From positions 124,001-188,000 of the forward strand of contig NZ_JAABOO010000001.1 of the NCBI RefSeq assembly GCF_010671605.1: a stretch of 64,000 nucleotides of DNA, read 5' to 3'. This document shows, one piece after another, positions 52,390-60,545 of this stretch. Source of the DNA: Leptobacterium flavescens (lineage in GTDB: Bacteria > Bacteroidota > Bacteroidia > Flavobacteriales > Flavobacteriaceae). The stretch's first letter is position 1. Each line of letters opens with the position of its first letter. A program made the position numbers and the translations under genes. Below the pieces are notes generated by a model. It did not search any database. It saw only the letters and a list, made by a program, of their open reading frames with translations, and was not told the origin of the DNA.

Positions 52390-52917
52390 TTATTTTTCCA
52401 GAATGGATTTAAGATCGGCCAGGCCTTGTTCAAAGTCCTTCCCTACCGCTTTATCCATATTCATAAACAACATAAAGATACTCATGGGGAATTTATTGGT
52501 TCCGGTGAAGCCCCAAATAACCTTGGTTTTATCGTCTGCCAGTTTTTCCACATTCAGATAGGCATCAGATTGCGACTTAAAAGGTTTATAGAAACGCAGT
52601 TCTGTTTCTATGCTCTTATTCTTTGTGATTTTCTTGATCTCCTGTTCTCCTACTCCAACATCTTTATTTCCTTCCCATTTCACAGTAAAACCGGCTTTGC
52701 CATCGGTACCTGAATGGGTTTGTTTCATATTGGGGTCTTTTTTCTTCCAGGGAGACCACTCATCCTGATTTTTAACAAATTTCAGATAATCGAATACCTC
52801 TCCAACGGGTTTGTTGATTTCAATACTCCTGTTTACGTCGTATTTGGACGGTGCCAGAAGTGCCAGAACTACAATGAGCAAAACGATTGCTCCCAGAATA
52901 TATAATACAGTTGCCAT
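52390..52917 (-). CDS. SRPBCC-family protein with N-terminal membrane helix
   Basis: 175 residues. TVLYILGAIVLLIVVLALLA is a single membrane anchor; the rest is a polyketide-cyclase/START-type domain (YDVNRSIEINKPVGEVFDYL, NQDEWSPWKKKDPNM, VIWGFTGTNKFPM). This layout is common in Bacteroidota. It probably binds a hydrophobic ligand at the membrane. The upstream VOC gene lies on the same strand 72 bases downstream. Confidence 0.85.
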   Translation of the reverse strand: MATVLYILGAIVLLIVVLALLAPSKYDVNRSIEINKPVGEVFDYLKFVKNQDEWSPWKKKDPNMKQTHSGTDGKAGFTVKWEGNKDVGVGEQEIKKITKNKSIETELRFYKPFKSQSDAYLNVEKLADDKTKVIWGFTGTNKFPMSIFMLFMNMDKAVGKDFEQGLADLKSILEK

Positions 52918-53020
52918 AGTTAATTAATTAGTTAGAATTTATACGGGGAAACGTTTGTCAAAACACGATTTCCCGTTAGCCTGTTTTAAGGCCAACCCTA
53001 TAAAGTTAAATAATATAATA

Positions 53021-53677
53021 TTAATCTTCAGGCTTATATCTCGATAAAATATCTTCCACACTCCTGACCGTTTTTTTCGACCAGTCTATTCGCTTTTCCA
53101 GTTTTTCGGTCTCACTCAACTGCCAGTTCACATCGGAGGCCCGTAGTTTGGTGGTAAGCGACTGCAAAATAATGGCTGCTGAGACTGAAATATTAAGACT
53201 TTCGGTAAATCCTACCATCGGGATCTTTAAAAATCCGTCTGCCTGTTCCATAACAGCAGGAGAAAGCCCTTCTTTTTCCGTTCCGAAAAACAGGGCACAT
53301 TTTTGGGTGATATCGAAATCTTCCAGCATACAGGAGTCCAGGTGAGGAGTAGTGGCAATAATCTTATAGCCGTCATTCTTTAGTCTGTTCAGGCAGTCTT
53401 CCGTACTCTGATACCGGTGAATATCCACCCATTTCTGAGCTCCCATAGCAATCTTGCTATCCAAACGCTGCCCGAAACGTTCTTCAATGACATGAGCATC
53501 CTGCAAACCGAAAATATCACAGCTTCGTATCACAGCACTGGTATTGTGAACCTGATATACATCTTCTATAGCTACTGTAATATGCCGGGTGCGTAAAGAA
53601 AGTATTTCTTTGAATTTCTCCTTTCTTTCTTCGGTCATAAAGCCTTCCAGATAGGCCAGTAAATTTTCATCGATCAT
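53021..53677 (-). CDS. TrmH-like tRNA/rRNA 2'-O-methyltransferase (SpoU family)
   Basis: 218 residues from ATG 53677; a TTG six codons upstream is in frame but unlikely. SPOUT motifs: HNTSAVIRSCDIFGLQDAHV (motif 1), FFGTEKEGLSPAVMEQAD (motif 2) and IPMVGFTESLNISVSAAIIL (motif 3, the knot that binds SAM). It resembles TrmH, which methylates guanosine 18 of tRNA, although rRNA targets are not excluded. It is followed after 71 bases by the SRPBCC gene's start region. Confidence 0.9.
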   Translation of the reverse strand: MIDENLLAYLEGFMTEERKEKFKEILSLRTRHITVAIEDVYQVHNTSAVIRSCDIFGLQDAHVIEERFGQRLDSKIAMGAQKWVDIHRYQSTEDCLNRLKNDGYKIIATTPHLDSCMLEDFDITQKCALFFGTEKEGLSPAVMEQADGFLKIPMVGFTESLNISVSAAIILQSLTTKLRASDVNWQLSETEKLEKRIDWSKKTVRSVEDILSRYKPED

Positions 53678-53792
53678 GAATGCGCATTTCCCCAAAGATA
53701 ATTGTTCTCTCAGATTATCAAAAAACTGCTTTCCGAACCGTTGTTTTTATTTTTTCTAAATTTAGAAGTTGGTAATATAAAAATCAGAGTTT

Positions 53793-54506
53793 GTGAAAAA
53801 AATAGCAATACTTACAGGAGCGGGGATCAGTGCCGAAAGCGGGATCAACACTTTCAGGGGCTCCGGCGGATTATGGGAAGGGCACGATATTAAAGAAGTA
53901 GCCTCTCCTGAAGGCTGGAAAAATGACCCGGAGCTGGTGCTTGATTTTTACAATCAACGCAGGCGGCAGTTACACGAAGTATCTCCTAATGTAGCCCATC
54001 AGGCCCTGGCCAATCTTCAGGAAAAACACCTGATTGATATTATTACCCAAAATGTAGATGACCTGCACGAACGAGCGGGAAGTAAAAATGTACTTCACCT
54101 CCACGGAGAGCTATTAAAAGCACGCAGTACTTTTGATGAAAAACTGGTATACGACTGGCAGGGAGATATCTATTTAGGCGATCACTGCGAGCACAACCAT
54201 CAGTTACGGCCTCATATTGTCTGGTTCGGAGAAGCAGTACCTATGCTGGAAAGAGCCGTTAATATCGTTTCGAAGGCAGACATTCTTTTCGTGATAGGTA
54301 CTTCCATGCAGGTATACCCTGCCGCAAGCCTGGTACACTATATCAAGGCCAATACACCGATTTTCTTTATAGATCCTAACCCCAGTATTTCAGAAGACGA
54401 GTTACCTCATCTTACCATCATAGCAGAAAAAGCTTCCACCGGGGTCCCTAAGGCTATTTCGCTTTTAGCTGATATACAAAACGCAGGTCCTGGGCCCAGC
54501 TGGTAA
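53793..54506 (+). CDS. cobB: Sirtuin NAD-dependent deacylase (class III, CobB-like)
   Basis: 237 residues from a GTG at 53793, the only initiator that keeps the first Rossmann strand. GAGISAESGINTFRG binds NAD, ITQNVDDLHERAG and catalytic His104 in LHLHGELL are present, and LRPHIVWFGEAVP and GTSMQVYPAA are conserved. Tyr53-x-x-Arg56 (FYNQRR) is the desuccinylase/demalonylase motif of class III. The four zinc cysteines are missing: one Cys in GDHCEHN and no others in that module. The last 53 bases overlap the convergent haem-domain gene. Confidence 0.9.
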   Translation: MKKIAILTGAGISAESGINTFRGSGGLWEGHDIKEVASPEGWKNDPELVLDFYNQRRRQLHEVSPNVAHQALANLQEKHLIDIITQNVDDLHERAGSKNVLHLHGELLKARSTFDEKLVYDWQGDIYLGDHCEHNHQLRPHIVWFGEAVPMLERAVNIVSKADILFVIGTSMQVYPAASLVHYIKANTPIFFIDPNPSISEDELPHLTIIAEKASTGVPKAISLLADIQNAGPGPSW

Positions 54507-54921
54507 GCGCTTCTATTTGTGCATCATCCAGCTTGGCATCTTTATGCATCCAGAGATAGGAATTAAGCGGCATTTTATGCTCTTTTACCTCTTCTACCAG
54601 TTCCTCAAGTTTATGTGCCTTTCTTTTCTGATCGTAATTTCCCCAATCGGAAAAATTAAGATGCTTTTTTCCGTCTTTAACATGATCTGCCAGCCAGTAA
54701 GAAACCGGAGCAATATTGTTGTACCACGGGTATACCGTATTGTTGGAATGACAGTCATAACATGCCGTCTTTAAAATCCCTTTAATTTCTTCGGAAGGAT
54801 TCGTCATCGTAATAAAATCCGTAGCGGGAACCGTATCTGAAGTGTTCTTCTCCGGACGGATGAATTGCATAATAACGAGAACGATCAATAGTAATACCAG
54901 TATCTTTTTTACAATCTTCAT
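54454..54921 (-). CDS. Haem-binding domain protein, membrane anchored
   Basis: 155 residues. IVKKILVLLLIVLVIMQFI is an N-terminal anchor. ACYDCHSNNTVYPWYNNIAP carries CxxCH (Cys54, Cys57, His58), the covalent haem c motif, within the Haem_bd (PF14376-type) family pattern. The partner is probably another c-type redox protein elsewhere. Its 3' end overlaps the sirtuin 3' end. Confidence 0.88.
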   Translation of the reverse strand: MKIVKKILVLLLIVLVIMQFIRPEKNTSDTVPATDFITMTNPSEEIKGILKTACYDCHSNNTVYPWYNNIAPVSYWLADHVKDGKKHLNFSDWGNYDQKRKAHKLEELVEEVKEHKMPLNSYLWMHKDAKLDDAQIEALTSWAQDLRFVYQLKAK

Positions 54922-54938
54922 TTGTTTGAGTTTTATCT

Positions 54939-55922
54939 TTATAGTTTTTCCAGTTCTTTAAGTTCTTTGTCTGTGATCAATAACAGGTTCACTTTTTTCA
55001 GCCTGCTTAACAACTGCTGCCATTTGCGGTCTTTTTCAAAAACTCCTTTAAAAACAGGTTTCGAAGCTTCAAATTCCTTGTTATTGGCAAGGGTTACCGC
55101 ATACCAGTATTTCATTTCTACATTTTCCGGGTTCAACTGTTGTGCCTTCTGATACATTTTCTTGGCTTCTTTAATATTGCCTTTCTCTACGGCCACATCT
55201 CCCGCATTCATATATTGATAAGCCTGTTGTATATTGAGTAGTCTCCTCAGTTCCTTTAATGGAGTGGCATGATCGTCCACTCTAAGGTCTACAAGTTTAT
55301 CATCCCATTCATTCCCTGTATTTTCTGCGCCTACTACCAGCAGGGCCGCCGATTGTTTTCCTCGTATATCTCCGCCTTCGGCCTGTGCAGCCTCCAGCGC
55401 AGCCAGCATACGTTCTGCCAGGGAGCCTTTGGTTTCTTCAAAAGCCTTTGCCATGGCCGGCCAAACACTTGCTTTTTCCATCAGATTGGCCTGTACCGAG
55501 AAATTATTCCCTACATAATGTCCTGCCGCTTCTATACAATCCTTACCCGTATGAGCTGCAACATTACCACTGGCGTCCAAAATAGCAAGTTGTCTTACTC
55601 CTCTTCCTTCATCAACTTCCAGCAATGCATCCATAGCCAGTTTGGCAGTCAAACCGTTCTTCATCAGAGTAAGTCCGCGGGGACCGAAAGACTTATTGGT
55701 AAAAGACTGTGTGGCCACCACTCCTACTCCCGATTTTCCCCAGGCAACCGAAGTTCCCACGGAAAACCAATGCGATTGCACCGCAACTCCCATTTCACCG
55801 GTAACCGTATCCCTGGCTACGATGGAATAGGTATGTGCAAAAGGTGCATCTTTGCTGTAAAATTGTGCCGATGCCTGTAATGAGAGCATCAAAACACCAA
55901 GAGATAGTAATAACTTTTTCAT
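54939..55922 (-). CDS. Exported DUF1028 (Ntn-hydrolase-like) protein with TPR tail
   Basis: 327 residues with a signal peptide (LLLSLGVLMLSLQASAQ). DUF1028 covers about 25-230: THTYSIVARD-like start (AHTYSIVARDTVTGEMGVAV), VGTSVAWGKSGVGVVATQSF and RAGRGVRQ-type text (LLEVDEGRGVRQLAILD). The domain is predicted to be an Ntn-hydrolase relative. The last 90 residues are TPR-like helices (GDVAVEKGNIKEAKKMYQKA, NVEMKYWYAVTLANNKEFEA). Domain fusion with TPR suggests a protein partner. Substrate unknown. It follows the haem gene by 17 bases upstream. Confidence 0.82.
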   Translation of the reverse strand: MKKLLLSLGVLMLSLQASAQFYSKDAPFAHTYSIVARDTVTGEMGVAVQSHWFSVGTSVAWGKSGVGVVATQSFTNKSFGPRGLTLMKNGLTAKLAMDALLEVDEGRGVRQLAILDASGNVAAHTGKDCIEAAGHYVGNNFSVQANLMEKASVWPAMAKAFEETKGSLAERMLAALEAAQAEGGDIRGKQSAALLVVGAENTGNEWDDKLVDLRVDDHATPLKELRRLLNIQQAYQYMNAGDVAVEKGNIKEAKKMYQKAQQLNPENVEMKYWYAVTLANNKEFEASKPVFKGVFEKDRKWQQLLSRLKKVNLLLITDKELKELEKL

Positions 55923-55959
55923 TTTTCATATATTTAAATCTAAAGTACAATTTTAAAGC

Positions 55960-56523
55960 GTGAATCAAAATCATTTTATAAAAGAGATTGAAGAATTAAA
56001 GGCATATCGAAAGACCCGCCTTGATGCCGCAGAGAAAGTTGTAATGAACCCCTCACTTCTGCACCCGCTTCTCAAGATGTGTTACAGATTTAATGACCCC
56101 TTATCCAGTAAAGCCTGCTGGGTTCTGGAGTTTGTTTGCGACAGTGATCTGAGTCTCATACAACCTCATCTCAGCCTTTTTATTGATAATCTGCAGCGAT
56201 TTAAACTGGATTCTTCTATCCGGCCGGTAGCAAAGATCTGCCTGATGATGGTAAAGGATCATTTTTCAAAGAAACCTTCTGTTTTTAGGAAAGAGTTGGA
56301 CGGGGAACAACTCGAAAAGATTACCGAAGCCTGTTTTGACTGGCTCATTAACGATGAAAAAGTAGCCGCCAAAGCTTATGCCATCTATTGCCTCTATGAG
56401 CTTGGTAAAAAATACGACTGGGTATATCCCGAGCTGAAAATGATACTTGTACAACGTATTCCGGATCATTCGGCTGCATATAAGGCCGCTGCAGGGAAAA
56501 TTTTAAAAAAACTTAATAAATAA
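55960..56523 (+). CDS. HEAT-like helical hypothetical protein
   Basis: 187 residues from a GTG at 55960; no ATG gives a longer product without losing the N-terminal helix. It consists of short helical pairs (LHPLLKMCYRFNDPLSSKACWVLEF; LSLFIDNLQRFKLDSSIRPVAKICLM; AAKAYAIYCLYELGKKY), consistent with HEAT-type repeats. No catalytic motif. It precedes purB by 65 bases. Function unknown; binding of another protein is likely. Confidence 0.65.
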   Translation: MNQNHFIKEIEELKAYRKTRLDAAEKVVMNPSLLHPLLKMCYRFNDPLSSKACWVLEFVCDSDLSLIQPHLSLFIDNLQRFKLDSSIRPVAKICLMMVKDHFSKKPSVFRKELDGEQLEKITEACFDWLINDEKVAAKAYAIYCLYELGKKYDWVYPELKMILVQRIPDHSAAYKAAAGKILKKLNK

Positions 56524-56537
56524 TAAGCCCTCTGTTT

Positions 56538-56567
56538 TTCGTATTCCGTTCTTAACAAGTATCTTTG
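56538..56567 (+). promoter_or_regulatory. Probable promoter of purB
   Basis: TTC (56538-56540), 19 bases, then TATCTTTG (56560-56567). The -7 box is perfect; the -33 has C in place of G. Confidence 0.55.
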
Positions 56568-56588
56568 ACGCTCTAAAAAAACAACACA

Positions 56589-57932
56589 ATGCAACTCACA
56601 GAACTCAACGCTATTTCACCGATTGATGGTAGATATAGGGGGAAAACCAATTCACTGGCAGATTTTTTTTCGGAAGAAGCCCTGATAAAATACAGAGTAT
56701 TGGTAGAGATAGAATATTTTATAGCACTTTGCAATATTCCGCTTCCCCAGCTCAAGTCTTTTGATCCTTCCCTATTTGATGACCTCAGAGCTATTTACAG
56801 CGATTTTTCTACTGAGGATGCACTGGAAATAAAAGAGATTGAAAAAACCACCAATCACGACGTTAAGGCGGTTGAGTACTTTATCAAGAATAAATTCGAT
56901 CAGCTTAATATAGCCGATTACAAGGAGTTTATCCACTTCGGACTTACTTCTCAGGATATCAATAACACTGCTATTCCCTTATCTATTAAAGAAGCTTTAC
57001 AACAATCGTATATGCCATCGCTGGTATCGGTACTGGACAAGCTTAAAGAACTGGCAACCGAGTGGGCAGGAATACCCATGCTGGCACGTACACACGGACA
57101 GCCGGCTTCTCCAACCCGTTTAGGAAAAGAGATTCAGGTTTTTGTTACGAGGATAGAGGAGCAGATAAAATTATTACAGCAAGTGCCTTATGCTGCTAAA
57201 TTTGGTGGAGCTACCGGAAACTTCAATGCGCATAAGATCGCTTATCCTGCTATCGATTGGAAAGCTTTCGGAACACAATTCGTAGAAGAGAAACTGGGAT
57301 TGCATCACTCCTTCCCTACTACTCAGATCGAGCATTACGATCATGTAGCAGGAGTATTTGACGGCTTGAAGAGAATAAATACTATTCTGATCGACCTGGA
57401 CAGAGATATATGGACCTATATCTCTATGGATTACTTTAAGCAAAAGATCAAGGCAGGTGAAATTGGTTCTTCAGCTATGCCGCATAAAGTAAATCCGATA
57501 GATTTTGAAAATTCTGAAGGGAACCTGGGGATCGCAAATGCTATTTTTGAGCATTTGTCTTCCAAACTTCCGGTATCCAGGCTTCAGAGAGACCTTACCG
57601 ACAGTACGGTATTGAGAAATGTAGGTGTTCCATTCGGTCATACCCTTATCGGTTTTCAGTCCAGCCTGAAAGGTCTGAACAAGTTATTGCTCAATGAATC
57701 CAAGTTTGAGCAGGATCTTGAAGATAACTGGGCCGTTGTAGCCGAAGCTATACAGACCATTCTGAGAAGAGAAGCATATCCGAATCCGTATGAAGCTTTA
57801 AAAGGCCTTACCCGAACCAATGAAAAGGTTACCCGGGAATCGATCTCTCAGTTTATAGATACTCTGGATGTTTCCAACGAAATAAAGGACGAATTAAAGT
57901 TAATATCTCCGGCTAACTATACCGGGATCTGA
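56589..57932 (+). CDS. purB: Adenylosuccinate lyase
   Basis: 447 residues. TNHDVKAVEYFIKNKF and TSQDINNTAIPLSIKEA belong to the fumarase/aspartase fold, RTHGQPASPTRLGKEIQVF contains the catalytic His, and GEIGSSAMPHKVNPIDFENSEG is the flexible signature loop with the catalytic Ser. It splits SAICAR and adenylosuccinate in purine synthesis. A 56-residue membrane-protein gene starts 2 bases after the stop. Confidence 0.97.
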   Translation: MQLTELNAISPIDGRYRGKTNSLADFFSEEALIKYRVLVEIEYFIALCNIPLPQLKSFDPSLFDDLRAIYSDFSTEDALEIKEIEKTTNHDVKAVEYFIKNKFDQLNIADYKEFIHFGLTSQDINNTAIPLSIKEALQQSYMPSLVSVLDKLKELATEWAGIPMLARTHGQPASPTRLGKEIQVFVTRIEEQIKLLQQVPYAAKFGGATGNFNAHKIAYPAIDWKAFGTQFVEEKLGLHHSFPTTQIEHYDHVAGVFDGLKRINTILIDLDRDIWTYISMDYFKQKIKAGEIGSSAMPHKVNPIDFENSEGNLGIANAIFEHLSSKLPVSRLQRDLTDSTVLRNVGVPFGHTLIGFQSSLKGLNKLLLNESKFEQDLEDNWAVVAEAIQTILRREAYPNPYEALKGLTRTNEKVTRESISQFIDTLDVSNEIKDELKLISPANYTGI

Positions 57933-57934
57933 AG

Positions 57935-58105
57935 ATGAGAAGAAAAGTCCTTATCATACTTGCTGTTATTGCGGTTATCGGTTTCCTGTTAGGCATCACC
58001 TTCAGGCTATTCGATATTTCGGATAACTGGAATACCGTTGTGCTGATCATAGCCGGGATCATTTTTGTAGCAGGTATTTTTTTCAGAAAGGATCTTTCTA
58101 AATAA
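57935..58105 (+). CDS. Small two-helix membrane protein downstream of purB
   Basis: 56 residues starting with ATG 57935, 2 bases after the purB stop: MRRKVLIILAVIAVIGFLLG, then a short soluble loop RLFDISDNW, a second helix VVLIIAGIIFVAGIFF and RKDLSK. The positive ends suggest that both termini face the cytoplasm. A strong terminator follows directly, so it shares the purB transcript. No family is recognised. Confidence 0.6.
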   Translation: MRRKVLIILAVIAVIGFLLGITFRLFDISDNWNTVVLIIAGIIFVAGIFFRKDLSK

Positions 58106-58110
58106 AAAAC

Positions 58111-58138
58111 AAAATCCCGCTCAATGAGCGGGATTTTT
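58111..58138. terminator. Bidirectional terminator
   Basis: AAAATCCCGCTC at 58111-58122 pairs with GAGCGGGATTTT at 58126-58137. It serves purB on the plus strand and the sigma-factor operon on the minus strand. Confidence 0.9.
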
Positions 58139-58163
58139 CTATTACTAACATTAACACCAATAA

Positions 58164-58721
58164 TTATCTTCCGAAGAAGTTGTTCATTAATTGATTAATT
58201 CCTTCCCCATCAACATCGGCATTATTTATATTATTGTTAATGACTCTCATAAATTCTCCGATGTTCTCCGGGTTCATATTTTCTCCTAAAACCCTTACCA
58301 ATGCAAATCCGAATTGTTTATCTGTCCCGAACAGGATCACCTCATCTATAGCATCTTCCTCTCCCAGGTATTTTACCACGGTTTTGGTTGAACCGCTTCC
58401 TGCTCTCATCAGCTCGTGATATTTTTCATCCTTAAGGATATCGAATATCTTTTGTTTTTCAAGCTCGTATTCTTCCTTATTGTCATCTTTGACTAAAAAG
58501 GCCAGAATATTCAGTTTTTTAACCGATTCATAAGCTTTGCGCTGTTCCGGGCTCAGATCCTCAATCTGCGAGAAATCTACAAAGCTCATCGGTAGGTCTA
58601 CGGCATTAAACCCCTGCTTTTCCATGCTGTCTACATAGTATTTCTGGAGACTTGTTCCGTTGCTACAGCTCAGGAAGAGCATGGCAACCAGCAGGCCTAT
58701 AAAAAACTTGAGACTTCTCAT
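58164..58721 (-). CDS. DUF4252 lipoprotein
   Basis: 185 residues from ATG 58721, preferred because it gives a compact lipoprotein signal (LKFFIGLLVAMLFLSC); an ATG six codons upstream is possible. The mature protein contains EDLSPEQRKAYESVKKLNIL, TVVKYLGEEDAIDEVILFG and KQFGFALVRVLGENM, the DUF4252 pattern. Last gene of the operon that starts with the ECF sigma factor. Family function is unknown; envelope location is predicted. Confidence 0.85.
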   Translation of the reverse strand: MRSLKFFIGLLVAMLFLSCSNGTSLQKYYVDSMEKQGFNAVDLPMSFVDFSQIEDLSPEQRKAYESVKKLNILAFLVKDDNKEEYELEKQKIFDILKDEKYHELMRAGSGSTKTVVKYLGEEDAIDEVILFGTDKQFGFALVRVLGENMNPENIGEFMRVINNNINNADVDGEGINQLMNNFFGR

Positions 58722-58761
58722 TATCACGTATTGGATCATTGGTATAGTGTTATATTAATTT

Positions 58762-59307
58762 CTATCTGTTTTTGCTTGCTTTTTTTAGCTGCTTTCCCCC
58801 GGGAATATCCATTTTATCAGTTAATTCCCCGATCTTTCTAAGATCTATATTTCCGGTAAGAGAAAGAAGTACCGTTTCAAAATTCTTTCCGTTTACATTA
58901 ACGTCCTTCATTCCGGTAACGATCATCAGTAATTCTTTTACATGATGCTCATCTTTTCCTTCCTGTACATAGATCCTTACGTTAGAATCTCCTTCTCTCA
59001 CTCTCATTAACTCATCCAGGGAAGCGCTTCTTAAATGTGAGCTTACCCATCCCTGAATATCCTTGGCAATAGGTCCGTCTTCTGTGGTGATTACCTTAAA
59101 GCTGGTAATACTGTTCACAAGATCGAAGAATGCCTGGGCTTCCGGGTCATCAGATTCTGCACTGATCCCTGAAAGCAATTTAAACATTTTAGGGCTGATA
59201 CTTACAAAAGCTACTTCATCGTGGTTTTCGTATTTATCAAAGATAGATTGACTAAATCCAACTAACGGCATTACCGCTATTAATATGATTAAAATTACTT
59301 TTTTCAT
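58762..59307 (-). CDS. DUF4252 exported protein
   Basis: 181 residues with a signal peptide (VILIILIAVMPLVGFSQ). VAFVSISPKMFKLLSG and SFKVITTEDGPIAKDI are conserved DUF4252 positions; VRIYVQEGKDEHHVKELLMI and GNIDLRKIGELTDKM follow. Paralogue of the next gene in the operon, without a lipobox. It lies 11 bases after the membrane protein gene. Confidence 0.85.
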   Translation of the reverse strand: MKKVILIILIAVMPLVGFSQSIFDKYENHDEVAFVSISPKMFKLLSGISAESDDPEAQAFFDLVNSITSFKVITTEDGPIAKDIQGWVSSHLRSASLDELMRVREGDSNVRIYVQEGKDEHHVKELLMIVTGMKDVNVNGKNFETVLLSLTGNIDLRKIGELTDKMDIPGGKQLKKASKNR

Positions 59308-59318
59308 TTTTCTCGTTT

Positions 59319-59798
59319 TTACTGTTTTTTGTTCAAAAATCTGTTAGTATTCGTTTTAAATTCATCGAGGTGGTTCACTTTTACAGCTCCTTTGTTGAAA
59401 TTGTCGAGGTGCTCCACTTTTTCTACCCCCCTGTTAAGGTTGATAGATAACATAGCCAATGCCTTTTCGGCTGTTTTTAATTCAGCCTCAGTATATGAAG
59501 GTTGGTCTGGTTGTACTCCAATAGGCGATTGACTAAAATAAACTCCCAAAATAAGAACTGCTGCCGCTGCCACCGAAATCCACTTATAAATACTTTTTCT
59601 CTCAGGTTTTAATGGAACGTGTCTGGTAAACTGTTCTTCCTTGGCAACTGAAAAGTAATCGAACATCGGCTTATAGTCTTCAAGGTGAGGAGCTACCTCA
59701 TCTTGTGAGAAGTACGTTTGCAGTGCTTTCTCTTCGGCTATAGTCGTCTTAGCTTCGAAATATTTTTCCAGTAATTTTTCTATGTTAGCTAACTCCAT
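59319..59798 (-). CDS. Single-span membrane protein, putative anti-sigma factor
   Basis: 159 residues: cytoplasmic helical N-terminus (ANIEKLLEKYFEAKTTIAEEKALQTYF), one membrane helix (WISVAAAAVLILGVYF) and an extracytoplasmic tail (AEKALAMLSINLNRGVEKVE and a repeat of NFNKGAVKVNHLDEF). No zinc HxxxCxxC motif of the ZAS type is visible. Its start overlaps the end of the sigma gene by 14 bases, which supports the sigma-partner role. The assignment is by position and topology. Confidence 0.7.
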   Translation of the reverse strand: MELANIEKLLEKYFEAKTTIAEEKALQTYFSQDEVAPHLEDYKPMFDYFSVAKEEQFTRHVPLKPERKSIYKWISVAAAAVLILGVYFSQSPIGVQPDQPSYTEAELKTAEKALAMLSINLNRGVEKVEHLDNFNKGAVKVNHLDEFKTNTNRFLNKKQ

Positions 59799-60294
59799 AG
59801 TTATGTTTTTTAATTAATTCTTCTCTAATTGCTTTTCGTGCTCTGGAAAGTGCCACTCTTATCGCCGTCGGCTTCATATTCAGCATCTTTCCTATTTCTT
59901 CAAATTCGTATTGTTCAATATCTCTTAATTGTAATACCATTTTTTGTTGCTCGGGCAGTTTTTCCATGATCCTTGCCATCCAGCTCATACTGTCCTTTGC
60001 TTCTACCTGCTTTTGCAGAGATACACTTTCATCTTTATAATTGCTGTGTACCAGTTTAAGGTTATTGGCCTGTTTGGATTTTAACCTGTCCAGACAGAAA
60101 TTCTTGGTCATTGTCATTGTAAAAGCCTCCACATTTGCATAATTTTCTATCTGCTCTTTCTTAGACCATAATTTTAAAAGTATCTCCTGAGTTGCATCTT
60201 CTGCTTCTTCGTTAGATACGAGTAATCTTTTTGCCAATCTAAACACCTTATCTTTAAAAGGCATCACAATATGTAAAAAATCAGCCTGATTCAT
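59785..60294 (-). CDS. ECF-type RNA polymerase sigma factor
   Basis: 169 residues. Region 2 contains LHIVMPFKDKVFRLAKRLLVSNEEAEDATQEILLKLW, with the AEDATQE core that binds the -10 element and beta-prime. Region 4 has LPEQQKMVLQLRDIEQYEFEEIGKMLN and RVALSRARKAIREEL, the -35 HTH. It should direct transcription of an envelope-stress-like regulon; autoregulation is not visible in the upstream sequence. First gene of sigma, putative anti-sigma, DUF4252, DUF4252. The 251 bases upstream contain no other gene. Confidence 0.93.
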   Translation of the reverse strand: MNQADFLHIVMPFKDKVFRLAKRLLVSNEEAEDATQEILLKLWSKKEQIENYANVEAFTMTMTKNFCLDRLKSKQANNLKLVHSNYKDESVSLQKQVEAKDSMSWMARIMEKLPEQQKMVLQLRDIEQYEFEEIGKMLNMKPTAIRVALSRARKAIREELIKKHNYGVS

Positions 60295-60488
60295 TTATGG
60301 TTAGTTTTAAATAATGCTTTCATATCGCATTACAAAAGGAAGACGAGCGATATTGAATTTTGTTACAAAAAATTTTAATTTAACAATAACATACGTATTT
60401 TAGAGTTCTATTTTAATGCAATGATGATAATTTTTAGTGACTTTAACCCAAACAAAATTAACTATTTACAAGCTGATTTCCAGATAGA

Positions 60489-60496
60489 TATCTTTG
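60489..60496 (+). promoter_or_regulatory. Possible -7 box of the S41 gene
   Basis: TATCTTTG fits TAnnTTTG. The expected -33 (60467-60469) holds TAC in TTTAC, a partial match. Confidence 0.4.
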
Positions 60497-60545
60497 TTTG
60501 TTGATGTGCTAAAATTTTTGTCACCCCTAAAAACAAAAATTTTAT

